Positions 11,826-19,925 of a DNA stretch of 19,925 nucleotides are shown in pieces (position 1 is the first letter of the stretch; each line of letters opens with the position of its first letter). The stretch is from positions 1-19,925 of the forward strand of contig CALWRL010000008.1 of the NCBI GenBank assembly GCA_944383945.1, read 5' to 3'. The notes below the pieces were generated by a model that saw nothing but the letters and a program-made list of their open reading frames with translations, made no database searches and was not told where the DNA came from. This stretch comes from an uncultured Clostridia bacterium. GTDB lineage: Bacteria; Bacillota; Clostridia; Christensenellales; UBA1242. Both the position numbers and the translations under genes were made by a program.

Positions 11826-13790
11826 ATGGAGAAAAGGAACTTTCAGCTAGTTTCTAATTTTAAATCATCAATTGACCAAAAAAACGCAATTGATAATTTA
11901 ACTGCAGGAATAAAAAACGGTTTAAAAAATCAAGTTCTTCTTGGCGTTACTGGAAGCGGAAAAACTTTCACAATGGCAAACATAATTGCAAACTTAAACC
12001 GCCCAACTCTTGTTATTGCTCACAACAAAACACTTGCAGCGCAATTATGCAATGAATTTAGAGAATTTTTTCCTAACAATCGTGTTGAATATTTTGTTTC
12101 TTACTACGATTATTACCAACCAGAAGCATACATAGTTTCAACAGACACTTATATCGAAAAAGACATGTCTATTAACGACGAAATTGAAAAGCTAAGAAAT
12201 TCTGCAACTTCTTCACTTTTTGAAAGAAGCGACACAATAATTGTTGCTTCGGTTTCTTGCATATATGGTCTTGGCGACCCTGAAGAATATAACGGTTTGC
12301 AAGTTAATGTTCGCGAAGGCGATGTTGTTGATAGAAACTCTTTAATGAAAAAATTAATTGAAATTCAATATTCAAGAAACGACATTGAATTTAAAAGAAG
12401 CACTTTTAGAGTTAAAGGCGACACATTAGATGTTTTTCCAGCAAACAGCAGTGAAATTGCTGTTAGAATTGAATTTTTTGGCGATGAAATTGAAAGAATT
12501 TATCAATTTAATTGTTTGACAGGCGAAAAAATTGCAGAATTAAAATCTCACACATTCTACCCTGCAACCCACTACGCAATTTCCAGAGGCAGGCTTTTAT
12601 CTGCTATTAGAGAAATTGAAAAAGACGCAGAAGAAGAAGTTAAAGCCTTTACTTTTAAGGATAAGTTAATTGAAGCCCAAAGATTAAAAGAAAAAGTCAG
12701 CTATGATATTGAAATGATGAAAGAAGTTGGCTATTGCAGCGGAATTGAAAACTATTCGAGATATTTTGACGGAAGAAATCCTGGCGATGCACCCTACACT
12801 CTCATTGATTATTTCCCAAAAAACTTTTTAACTTTAATTGATGAAAGCCACATGACAATTCCTCAAATTCGTGCAATGTTTAATGGCGACAGAGCAAGAA
12901 AGGACAATCTTGTTGAGTATGGTTTTAGATTAAAATCTGCCTACGATAATAGACCATTAAATTTTGATGAATTTAAAGAAAAAATTAACCAAACAATTTT
13001 TGTTTCGGCAACTCCAGGGAAATATGAACTATCCGTTGCAGACAATGTAACTGAACAACTAATTCGACCAACAGGTTTGCTAGACCCATCAATAGAAGTT
13101 ATAAAAACAGAGGGTCAAATTAAAGTTTTGTTATCTAAAATAAAAGATGTTGTTGAAAAACAAGGTAGAGTTTTAATAACAACCTTAACAAAAAAAATGG
13201 CAGAAGATTTAACAACATTCTTGTGTGAAAATGGCATTAAAGCAAGGTATCTCCATTCCGAAATTGACACCATGGAAAGAATTGAAATTATAAACGATTT
13301 GCGAAGCGGAGAATATGATGTTTTGGTTGGAATAAACCTTTTAAGAGAAGGTCTAGATTTGCCAGAAGTTATGTTAGTTGCAATTTTAGATGCAGACAAA
13401 GAAGGATTTTTAAGAAGCGAAGGAGCGCTTATTCAAACAATAGGACGAGCTGCAAGAAATAGCGAGGGTCATGTTATTATGTTTGCAGATAGAATAACAG
13501 ATTCTATGAAAGTCGCAATTGACGAAACAAATAGAAGAAGAAAAATTCAACAAGACTACAACGAAAAATATGGAATAACCCCAACAACAATTAAAAAAGA
13601 AATTAAAAACACAATTGAAATAACTAAAAAACTAAAAAATAACATCGATAAAAAAGATATTCCGGAACAAATAGAAAAATTAACATCTCTTATGAAAATT
13701 GCATCTTCAAATTTGGATTTTGAACTTGCAATAAAATATCGAGAAGAAATTGGAAAACTAAAAAAGAGGTTGGAAAATGGAAAACGATAA
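11826..13790 (+). CDS. uvrB: Excinuclease ABC subunit B
   Basis: UvrB is the helicase-like damage-verification subunit of nucleotide excision repair. It is delivered to DNA by UvrA and then binds UvrC. The 654-residue protein carries Walker A GVTGSGKT (40-47), the lesion-probing beta-hairpin region YDYYQPEAY (94-102), Walker B DESH (339-342) and motif VI QTIGRAAR (537-544). The C-terminal UVR coiled coil (about 613-650) pairs with UvrC. Length and order are normal. The start fits the family N-terminus (FQLVSNFK...). The only purine run upstream (AAAGG) is 14 bases from the ATG, too far for a normal ribosome binding site. It overlaps uvrA by 14 bases. No GAAC-N4-GTTC LexA box lies upstream. 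Confidence 0.97.
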   Translation: MEKRNFQLVSNFKSSIDQKNAIDNLTAGIKNGLKNQVLLGVTGSGKTFTMANIIANLNRPTLVIAHNKTLAAQLCNEFREFFPNNRVEYFVSYYDYYQPEAYIVSTDTYIEKDMSINDEIEKLRNSATSSLFERSDTIIVASVSCIYGLGDPEEYNGLQVNVREGDVVDRNSLMKKLIEIQYSRNDIEFKRSTFRVKGDTLDVFPANSSEIAVRIEFFGDEIERIYQFNCLTGEKIAELKSHTFYPATHYAISRGRLLSAIREIEKDAEEEVKAFTFKDKLIEAQRLKEKVSYDIEMMKEVGYCSGIENYSRYFDGRNPGDAPYTLIDYFPKNFLTLIDESHMTIPQIRAMFNGDRARKDNLVEYGFRLKSAYDNRPLNFDEFKEKINQTIFVSATPGKYELSVADNVTEQLIRPTGLLDPSIEVIKTEGQIKVLLSKIKDVVEKQGRVLITTLTKKMAEDLTTFLCENGIKARYLHSEIDTMERIEIINDLRSGEYDVLVGINLLREGLDLPEVMLVAILDADKEGFLRSEGALIQTIGRAARNSEGHVIMFADRITDSMKVAIDETNRRRKIQQDYNEKYGITPTTIKKEIKNTIEITKKLKNNIDKKDIPEQIEKLTSLMKIASSNLDFELAIKYREEIGKLKKRLENGKR

Positions 13791-16620
13791 AATAATTATT
13801 AAAGGTGCAAGAGAAAACAATTTAAAAAACATAAACTTGGAACTTCCAAGAAACAAGCTAATTGTTTTCACAGGTGTTAGCGGAAGCGGTAAAAGCACAC
13901 TTGCATTTGACACTATTTTTGCAGAAGGACAAAGGCGATATATGGATAGCCTTTCTTCCTATGCTCGCCAATTTTTAGGACAATCTTCTAAACCAGATGT
14001 AGACAGCATAGATGGGCTTTCTCCTGCAATATCAATAGACCAAAAATCAACAAACCATAACCCACGCTCAACCGTTGGAACAATAACCGAAATTTACGAT
14101 TATTTAAGACTGCTTTATGCAAAAATAGGTAAACCTTTCTGCCCAAATTGTAATAAAGAAATTTCAACTCAAACGGTTGACCAAATTATAGACAAACTTA
14201 TGCAAACCCCGCTTGAATCAAAAATTCTTTTAACTGCCCCAATAGTTAAAGGCAAAAAAGGAAGCCACCAAGATATTATAGAATCAATAAAAAAGAAAGG
14301 TTATTCTCGTTTGCTAATTGACGGAAAAATTAAAAAATTAGATGAAGAAATTACCCTTGAAAAAAATATAAGACATTCAATTTCTGTTATTGTAGACAGA
14401 ATTGTTATGAAAGAAGGAATAAAAGAAAGGCTTTCAGACAGCGTTGAACAAGCGCTTCAATTAAGCCATGGAATTTTAGATGTTTTTTACGAAAACAATC
14501 GCCACGAAATGTTCAGCACTCGCCATTCCTGCCCAACTTGCGGTTATTCGTTGGAAGAAATATCGCCAAGGCTTTTTAGTTTTAACAGCCCTTTTGGTGC
14601 CTGTCCAAATTGTAGTGGGCTTGGTTACACATTAGACATAGACGAATCTATAATTTTAAAAAACAAACGCCTTTCAATAAAAGCTGGGGCGTTCAATGTT
14701 TCTGGTTGGAAATACAGTTATGGTGGAATAACAAAAGGCTATTTTGATGCACTAGCAAAAAAATATGATGTAGATTTAAATGCACCAATATCTTCTCTGC
14801 CAAAAGAAAAATTAAATTTGTTTTTGTATGGAACGGGCGACGAACCTTTGGAATTCACCTTTGTTGCAAACAAAAGCGAAAAAACAATTAAAGCGCCCTT
14901 TGAAGGAATTATAAACAATTTAAAAAGAAGGTTTAAAGAAACCGACAGCGATTTTATGCGCAATGAAATTCAAAAATTGATGAAAAATCAAACCTGCCCA
15001 GTTTGCAACGGAAAAAGGCTTAAACAAACTGCCCTATCTGTTAAAATTGCAGGTTTAGATATTGCGCAAATAACAAACATGTCTGTTGAAAAACTTTTAA
15101 CATTTTTAGAGAATATAGATATTAGCGAATATGATAAAAAAGTTTCTCAAAGCATATTTAAAGAAATTACATCTCGCCTTAAATTCTTAAAAGATGTTGG
15201 TCTTTCCTATTTAACACTGTCACGAGAAGCTGAAACATTAAGTGGTGGCGAAGCACAAAGAATAAGGCTTGCAACCCAAATTGGAAGCGGTTTAACAGGT
15301 GTTTTGTATATTCTAGATGAACCAAGCATTGGACTTCATCAAGTTGACAATGAAAAACTTTTAAACACCCTTTTCTCTTTAAGGAATTTAGGAAACACAT
15401 TAATTGTTGTTGAACACGATGAAGAAACAATTTTATATGCCGATTATGTTGTTGATGTTGGCGTTTATGCGGGAGTTCATGGAGGCGAAATTGTTGCAAC
15501 AGGAACTCCGCAGGATATTATGAATTGCGAAAGATCTATAACAGGCAAATTCCTTTCAGGAAAAGAAAAAATAGAAATTCCAAAAAAACGAAGAAGACCA
15601 AAAGGATTTTTAAAAATTTCTAATTGCTCCGAAAACAACCTTAAAAAAATTGAAGCAAAATTTCCTGTTGGTTGTTTCACTTGTGTAACAGGCGTTAGCG
15701 GAAGCGGTAAAAGCACACTTGTTTCAAGAACGCTATATCCAATACTTGCAAATTCCTTAAACAATTCACAAAAACCAGAAGGAAAACACGGAAAAGTTTC
15801 TGGGCTAGAAATGTTTGACAAAGTAATTAATATAGACCAATCACCTATTGGAAGAACTCCTCGCTCAAACCCAGCAACATACACAGGTGTTTTCACGCCA
15901 ATTCGCGAGCTTTTTGCAACAACTCAAACAGCAAAAGTTAAAGGTTTCACAGCTTCAAGATTTAGTTTTAATGTTCCAGGTGGGCGTTGTGAAAGATGCG
16001 AAGGTGAAGGAATTAAAAAAATAGAAATGTATTTCTTGCCAGACATTGAAGTTCCTTGTGAAGTGTGTGATGGTAAAAAATACAACCAAGAAACGCTTTC
16101 TGTTTATTATAAAGGCAAAAACATCAGCGAAGTTTTGGACATGACTGTTGAAGAGGCTCTTTTGTTCTTTAAAAACATTCCAGCAATACGAACAAAACTT
16201 CAAGCATTATATGATGTTGGTTTAGGCTACATTAAATTAGGTCAATCTTCAACAACATTAAGCGGTGGTGAAGCTCAAAGAGTTAAATTAGCAACCGAGC
16301 TTGCAAAACGAAGCACAGGGAAAACACTATATATTTTGGACGAACCAACAACAGGTCTTCATATGTATGATGTTAAAAAATTAATTAACATATTGCAAAC
16401 TTTTGTTGACAAGGGAAATTCCGTTGTTGTTATTGAACACAATTTAGATGTTATAAAAGTTGCCGACTACATTATCGACCTTGGGCCAGAAGGTGGAGAT
16501 GGTGGCGGAGAAATTGTTGCCATGGGAAATCCAGAAAAAGTTGCTAAATGCGAAAACAGTTACACGGGCATGTATTTAAAGAAAATTTTATCAAAGGAAA
16601 AAAATGAATCAAAAAATTAA
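13777..16620 (+). CDS. uvrA: Excinuclease ABC subunit A
   Basis: UvrA is the dimeric ABC-type ATPase that finds bulky DNA lesions and loads UvrB. The 947-residue protein has two ATPase halves. The first has Walker A GVSGSGKS (33-40), signature LSGGE (488-492) and DEP (514-516). The second has Walker A (639-646), LSGGE (828-832) and DEP (855-857). Zinc modules use Cys252/255/276/279 and Cys738/741/761/764; extra CxxC pairs occur at 122/125 and 407/410. The stretch VGVYAGVHGG (561-570) replaces the usual IGPGAGxHGG in the first half, while the second half keeps LGPEGGDGGG. GAGG lies 7 bases before the ATG, inside the end of uvrB. Overlaps on both sides (14 and 17 bases) imply coupled translation of the three subunits. 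Confidence 0.97.
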   Translation: MENDKIIIKGARENNLKNINLELPRNKLIVFTGVSGSGKSTLAFDTIFAEGQRRYMDSLSSYARQFLGQSSKPDVDSIDGLSPAISIDQKSTNHNPRSTVGTITEIYDYLRLLYAKIGKPFCPNCNKEISTQTVDQIIDKLMQTPLESKILLTAPIVKGKKGSHQDIIESIKKKGYSRLLIDGKIKKLDEEITLEKNIRHSISVIVDRIVMKEGIKERLSDSVEQALQLSHGILDVFYENNRHEMFSTRHSCPTCGYSLEEISPRLFSFNSPFGACPNCSGLGYTLDIDESIILKNKRLSIKAGAFNVSGWKYSYGGITKGYFDALAKKYDVDLNAPISSLPKEKLNLFLYGTGDEPLEFTFVANKSEKTIKAPFEGIINNLKRRFKETDSDFMRNEIQKLMKNQTCPVCNGKRLKQTALSVKIAGLDIAQITNMSVEKLLTFLENIDISEYDKKVSQSIFKEITSRLKFLKDVGLSYLTLSREAETLSGGEAQRIRLATQIGSGLTGVLYILDEPSIGLHQVDNEKLLNTLFSLRNLGNTLIVVEHDEETILYADYVVDVGVYAGVHGGEIVATGTPQDIMNCERSITGKFLSGKEKIEIPKKRRRPKGFLKISNCSENNLKKIEAKFPVGCFTCVTGVSGSGKSTLVSRTLYPILANSLNNSQKPEGKHGKVSGLEMFDKVINIDQSPIGRTPRSNPATYTGVFTPIRELFATTQTAKVKGFTASRFSFNVPGGRCERCEGEGIKKIEMYFLPDIEVPCEVCDGKKYNQETLSVYYKGKNISEVLDMTVEEALLFFKNIPAIRTKLQALYDVGLGYIKLGQSSTTLSGGEAQRVKLATELAKRSTGKTLYILDEPTTGLHMYDVKKLINILQTFVDKGNSVVVIEHNLDVIKVADYIIDLGPEGGDGGGEIVAMGNPEKVAKCENSYTGMYLKKILSKEKNESKN

Positions 16621-18253
16621 AGAAAAGGTTAAATTAATTCCTCAATCTAGTGGTGTTTACATCATGAAAAACGATAAAGGGGAAATTATTTACATTGGAA
16701 AAGCGAAAATCTTAAAAAACAGAGTTTCGCAATATTTTCAAAACTCTAAAAAACCAATAAAAGTTCAAACGATGGTTGAAAACATTTCAGATTTTGAATA
16801 TATTATAACGCCAAGCGAACTAGATGCTTTTATTTTAGAAAACACATTAATAAAAAAACATAAACCTTTTTTTAACATTCTTTTGAAAGACGGAAAACAA
16901 TATCCCTACATTCGTGTTAATCCTCATGAAAATTATCCAAGATTTAGCGTTGTTAGAAAAGTAAAAAAGGATAACGCAAAATATTTCGGGCCATATTTTG
17001 GCAAGATAAACGCATACGAACTTTTAAAAACAATTAACAGCGCCTTTGCAATTAGAACTTGTGATAAAGAATTTAAAACTAGAAAGAAAACAAGACCTTG
17101 TTTAAATTACTCAATTGGCCTATGCAGCGCGCCATGCTGCGATAAAATATCCAAAGATGATTATAAAGTTTTGGTTAGTAAAGCAATGAGCTTTTTAAAC
17201 GGAAATGAAAAAGAAATTCTAACTGTTTTAGAAAATAAAATGAAAATAGCTAGCGAAAGCGAAAATTTTGAAACAGCAATACTTCTAAGAAATCGTTTAC
17301 AAATGGTTAACGAATTATCAAATAAAGCAGTTGTCGACCTTGCTAAAAGTGCCGAATTTGATATTTTTGCAGTTGAAAGCGATGGTTTGCACTCCGCAAT
17401 AAATGTAACAGTTGTTAGAACAGGAAAGCTTCTTTCTAGTCAAAATTTTGACATTTCACAATCAAGCGAAATAATAGAAGAAAGCTTATCTTCTTTTATA
17501 TTGCAGTATTACAACAACAAGTTAATTCCAAATGAAATTATCTTAAACTTAAACTCAAACATAAATTTAATTCAAAATGCGCTATCATTAATAAAGGGAA
17601 GCAATGTTAAAGTAACAGTTCCACAAAAGGGAATAAAAAATAAATTGTTGATTATGGCAGAAAAAAATGCAAACAACTTTGTTCAAAAAGAACTAACCAA
17701 ATTAAATGAAGAAGTTTATCTAAACATGGTTAACCAACTTAAAATTGGTTTAAATTTAAAACATTTACCAAACAGAATGGAATGTTACGATATTTCCCAC
17801 ATTTCAGGAGAAAACAAAGTTGGCTCAATGGTCGTTTTTTCATTCGGAAAACCCGATAAAAGTGATTACCGTAAATTTAAAATAAAAACTGTTGAAGGAA
17901 ACGACGATTTTGCATCGTTAAAAGAAGTTTTAAAAAGAAGAACATCGGAATTTGAAAAACAGCAAGACTCTTCTTTCTCAAAAAAACCAGATTTATTAAT
18001 TATTGATGGCGGTAAAGGACAGCTTTCATCTGTTATCGAAATTTTAAAAGATAGTGCATTTAAAGATGTTCCAATAATTTCTCTTGCAAAAAAATTTGAA
18101 GAAGTTTTTGTTCCAAACCAACAAACTCCAATAATTTTTAAACAAGGGTCTTTGGAACTTAGACTATTGCAAAACATTCGTGATGAAGCTCATAGATTCG
18201 CAATAACCTTTCATCGACAGTTAAGAAGCAAAAAATTAATCAATAATGATTAA
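16604..18253 (+). CDS. uvrC: Excinuclease ABC subunit C, lacking the C-terminal HhH domain
   Basis: UvrC makes both incisions around a lesion bound by UvrB. The 549-residue protein has the N-terminal GIY-YIG nuclease (SGVYIM ... IIYIGKAK, with Arg40 and Glu79). Four cysteines (153, 166, 174, 178) are spaced as in the Fe-S cluster of UvrC. A UVR motif (about 203-237) and the RNase H-like endonuclease follow, with Asp396 in YDISH, an Asp at 434/435, Asp468 in IDGG and His537 in the FAITFHR segment. The family normally continues past this point with about 50-60 residues of tandem helix-hairpin-helix, but here the frame stops nine codons after FHRQL. AAGG is 6 bases before the ATG. The stop codon lies inside the terminator stem. 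Confidence 0.95.
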   Translation: MNQKIKEKVKLIPQSSGVYIMKNDKGEIIYIGKAKILKNRVSQYFQNSKKPIKVQTMVENISDFEYIITPSELDAFILENTLIKKHKPFFNILLKDGKQYPYIRVNPHENYPRFSVVRKVKKDNAKYFGPYFGKINAYELLKTINSAFAIRTCDKEFKTRKKTRPCLNYSIGLCSAPCCDKISKDDYKVLVSKAMSFLNGNEKEILTVLENKMKIASESENFETAILLRNRLQMVNELSNKAVVDLAKSAEFDIFAVESDGLHSAINVTVVRTGKLLSSQNFDISQSSEIIEESLSSFILQYYNNKLIPNEIILNLNSNINLIQNALSLIKGSNVKVTVPQKGIKNKLLIMAEKNANNFVQKELTKLNEEVYLNMVNQLKIGLNLKHLPNRMECYDISHISGENKVGSMVVFSFGKPDKSDYRKFKIKTVEGNDDFASLKEVLKRRTSEFEKQQDSSFSKKPDLLIIDGGKGQLSSVIEILKDSAFKDVPIISLAKKFEEVFVPNQQTPIIFKQGSLELRLLQNIRDEAHRFAITFHRQLRSKKLINND

Positions 18254-18259
18254 TTTTTT
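18230..18259 (+). terminator. Shared terminator of uvrC and the M16 gene
   Basis: The arms 18230-18242 and 18247-18259 form a 13-bp AT-rich stem (AATTAATCA / TGATTAATT) with a 4-base loop, and T-runs in both directions. The uvrC stop is inside the 3' arm, and the convergent M16 stop lies about 10 bases beyond. The GC content is low, so efficiency is uncertain. Confidence 0.7.
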
Positions 18260-18269
18260 TATTATTTAT

Positions 18270-19535
18270 TTAAAATACTAAATCTTCTTTTTTTATTCCC
18301 CTGCCAACAACCGAAACAACAAATTTTTCTTCTTCAAATAATTGTTTAGCCGCATTGTTAACATCTTCAATTTTAACATTGTCAATTTCTCTAAATTCTT
18401 CTTCTAAAGAAGGAATGTCGCCAAAAATTGCATATTTTATAACATTTAATTTAGCAATTTGCATTTTGCTGTCAAGCGAATATACCTTTGCAGATTTTAA
18501 ATTATTTTTTGCTTTTGTTAGCTCCTCTTCCGTAACCCCAAAGGTTGCAAGCTCCTTTAAAACTTTTTTTATATTAAAAAGAGTTTCTTTTACCTGCTGT
18601 GGACTTGTTCCCGCATAAATTCCAATAATTCCAAATTCTGGGCATGAATAACACTCTGACCAAGTTGAATAAACAAGCCCTCTTTTTTCCCTAATTTCAA
18701 CGAAAAGACGCGAGCTCATTCCTCCCCCTAAAATATCTTGGAATAAATGAACAGAATATCTCAAAGGGTCGTCTGCTTTTATAGATTTAAAAAGAATGTA
18801 AATTTGCGCTTGATTTCTATCCTGCTGTTCCAAAACAAATTTTTTGTTTGGTATAATTTTTATAGGCTGTTTTATTTCCAAACTTTTTGCATTAGATTGT
18901 GTAAAAGAATGAAAATATTTTTCAAATAAACTTTTTGCAACATTATACTCAATGTTTCCGTAAATTGAAAATGAAACATTGCTTGGCAAGTAATGTTTGC
19001 TTCTAAAATTTAAAATTTCTTCTTTTGTTATGTTTTTAATAATTTCAGGCGTTCCTAAAACATCATGACCAAATCTGTTTCCGTTCATCAAACTTTTATA
19101 TGCGTTCATATACGCAACATGAATTGGCGAATCCATTGCTCTGCTTAATTCTTCTAAAATAACGCTTCTTTCTTTGTTTATTTCTTCTTCTTTAAAAAGT
19201 CCGTTTAAGAACATTTTGCTATACATTTCAAGGCATTTTTCAAAATTTTCATGTAAACATTGAAAATGATAAACGGTTTTAACATCGTTTGTTAATGCGT
19301 TAATTCTTGCCCCTAAACTTTCTAAATATGTAGCAATTTCTTGGGTTGACATATCGCTAGTGCTTTTAAAAAACAAATGTTCCAAAAAATGAGCAACGCC
19401 AAACTCATTTTCTTGTTCATCACCAGCCCCAACACTAACATGAATTGCAAATGCAATATAATTGGAATTTACATCTCTTTCAACAATTAATTTTGTTTGA
19501 TTTTCATAATCAAAAATTTTAACATTTTGTTTCAT
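18270..19535 (-). CDS. M16 family zinc metallopeptidase
   Basis: This 421-residue protein has the inverted zinc motif HxxEH (HFLEH, 49-53), with Glu52 as the catalytic base. The third ligand is probably in LEEL (128-131), about 76 residues on. The C-terminal half holds the R...Y pair in REKRGLVYS (Arg285, Tyr289), used by M16 enzymes to bind peptide backbones. It is the two-domain size typical of bacterial M16B proteins such as YmxG/YmfH relatives. No signal peptide is visible, so it should be cytoplasmic. Substrates are unknown, usually small unfolded peptides in this family. I prefer the ATG giving MKQNVKIF over a TTG six codons upstream, since that TTG overlaps the candidate -10. There is no Shine-Dalgarno. 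Confidence 0.92.
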   Translation of the reverse strand: MKQNVKIFDYENQTKLIVERDVNSNYIAFAIHVSVGAGDEQENEFGVAHFLEHLFFKSTSDMSTQEIATYLESLGARINALTNDVKTVYHFQCLHENFEKCLEMYSKMFLNGLFKEEEINKERSVILEELSRAMDSPIHVAYMNAYKSLMNGNRFGHDVLGTPEIIKNITKEEILNFRSKHYLPSNVSFSIYGNIEYNVAKSLFEKYFHSFTQSNAKSLEIKQPIKIIPNKKFVLEQQDRNQAQIYILFKSIKADDPLRYSVHLFQDILGGGMSSRLFVEIREKRGLVYSTWSECYSCPEFGIIGIYAGTSPQQVKETLFNIKKVLKELATFGVTEEELTKAKNNLKSAKVYSLDSKMQIAKLNVIKYAIFGDIPSLEEEFREIDNVKIEDVNNAAKQLFEEEKFVVSVVGRGIKKEDLVF

Positions 19536-19541
19536 AAAAAT

Positions 19542-19547
19542 AGTATA
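19542..19547 (-). promoter_or_regulatory. Candidate -10 of the M16 gene
   Basis: On the minus strand TATACT ends 6 bases before the preferred ATG. No good -35 is seen at 16-18 bases, only A/T-rich sequence. If it is real, the mRNA would start at or within a base of the start codon. Confidence 0.42.
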
Positions 19548-19553
19548 ATACAA

Positions 19554-19739
19554 AATATTTAAAAAATTATAAGTTTCATTAAAATTTTATAAAAAAATTA
19601 ATATTTATATATGTTCACATGACCAACAAAAATATAAAACATATTTATCATCTTAATTAACACCCTACTCCATTCATATTAATAACATCGCATATGCTAA
19701 ACTAGAAATTCATGGATATTTAATATATAACTAAACAAC
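19554..19739. other. AT-rich intergenic stretch upstream of the M16 gene
   Basis: About 185 bases between the M16 gene and the tRNA-Lys terminator hold no open frame with a ribosome binding site and no strong hairpin. The M16 promoter, if not the site next to the ATG, would lie here. Confidence 0.5.
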
Positions 19740-19768
19740 AAAAAAACCACACAATGTGTGGTTTTTTT
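19740..19768 (-). terminator. Terminator of tRNA-Lys
   Basis: The core AACCACAC / GTGTGGTT closes a 3-base loop and is flanked by runs of seven A and seven T. It lies five bases beyond the encoded CCA of the tRNA on the minus strand. Confidence 0.85.
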
Positions 19769-19773
19769 AAATC

Positions 19774-19850
19774 TGGTGGCTCACCCGGGATTCGAACCCG
19801 GGACCCCTTGATTAAAAGTCAAGTGCTCTAGCCGGCTGAGCTAGTGAACC
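19774..19850 (-). tRNA. tRNA-Lys (anticodon UUU)
   Basis: This is a 77-base tRNA with an encoded CCA. The acceptor is GGTTCAC / GTGAGCC, with one U-G pair. The D-arm is AGCTCAGCCGGCTAGAGC. The anticodon stem is CTTGA / TCAAG around CTTTTAA, giving anticodon TTT. The T-arm is CCGGG-TTCGAAT-CCCGG. All stems are well paired. Confidence 0.97.
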
Positions 19851-19861
19851 AAGCGAGATTG

Positions 19862-19890
19862 ATTATATTACATTCAATCTCATTTGTCAA
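19862..19890 (-). promoter_or_regulatory. Consensus promoter of tRNA-Lys
   Basis: On the minus strand a perfect TTGACA (19885-19890), a 17-base spacer and a perfect TATAAT (19862-19867) make an ideal sigma-A promoter 11 bases before the mature tRNA 5' end. Confidence 0.92.
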
Positions 19891-19925
19891 TAAATTTTAA
19901 TAAATTATTTTGATAAAGCTGTTTT

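Noticed and set aside
15179..15896. Overlapping open frames antisense to uvrA
   Set aside because: They are opposite the ATPase core of a clearly functional gene and have atypical His/Gln-rich or Phe-rich composition with no initiation signals.
18254..18300. A frameshifted HhH domain downstream of uvrC
   Set aside because: Only 16 bases separate the uvrC and M16 stops, and none of the frames encodes an HhH-like sequence, so the domain is absent rather than shifted.
19536..19553. TTG start six codons upstream for the M16 peptidase
   Set aside because: It has no Shine-Dalgarno, overlaps the candidate -10 box, and adds residues not expected before the family N-terminus.
1..19925. CRISPR array, insertion sequence, prophage or defence island
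   Set aside because: I found no regularly spaced repeats, transposase or integrase motifs, or defence-type genes; nearly every gene is housekeeping or a simple envelope protein.

Overview
The window comes from a low-GC bacterium, roughly 30% GC by eye. It is most likely an uncultured Clostridia-like member of the Bacillota. Supporting signs are the conserved rpoZ / priA-def-fmt-rlmN / rpe neighbourhood, a DUF421-DUF4363 pair, a DUF378 membrane protein, type II lipoproteins and strong AGGAGG-type ribosome binding sites. UGA is used as a stop and UGG as tryptophan, so the code is the standard one and this is not a mollicute. I do not attempt a genus.

Layout. (1) Positions 1-560, plus strand: the tail of a DUF421-like membrane protein overlapping a complete DUF4363 gene, then about 140 bases of very AT-rich DNA. 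(2) 703-6053, minus strand: a translation and replication-restart operon read priA > def > fmt > rlmN > rpe, with overlapping or nearly touching genes. (3) 6122-8906, minus strand: a J-domain membrane protein and ligA overlap by ATGA, and rpoZ follows with its own promoter and a strong terminator. (4) 8977-10695: a DUF378 gene, a tRNA-Leu(UAG) with its own promoter and terminator, a lipoprotein gene, and a 52-residue YjzC-like gene. (5) 10748-11698: a second, larger lipoprotein gene, divergent from the uvr operon. (6) 11826-18253, plus strand: uvrB > uvrA > uvrC, the whole UvrABC excision nuclease in one overlapping operon. (7) 18270-19535, minus strand: an M16 zinc peptidase convergent with uvrC and sharing its terminator. 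(8) 19774-19850, minus strand: tRNA-Lys(UUU) with a perfect consensus promoter and a terminator.

How the genes fit together. Def and Fmt add and remove the N-formyl group of the initiator methionine, and RlmN methylates 23S rRNA and tRNA. PriA restarts stalled replication forks, LigA seals nicks and UvrABC excises bulky lesions, so much of the window is genome maintenance plus translation.

The main unexpected observation concerns gene starts. Genes preceded by a usable leader have good Shine-Dalgarno sequences (def, fmt, rlmN, rpoZ, ligA, DUF378, both lipoproteins, the 52-aa gene, uvrA, uvrC). Five others (rpe, priA, the J-domain gene, uvrB and the M16 peptidase) have no Shine-Dalgarno, and instead carry a -10-like hexamer 6-8 bases upstream of a start codon. 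That geometry predicts leaderless mRNAs. At priA and the J-domain gene the candidate promoter is built into the terminator of the preceding gene. A second notable point is that UvrC stops just before the usual C-terminal helix-hairpin-helix domain. I saw no CRISPR array, insertion sequence, prophage or defence system.
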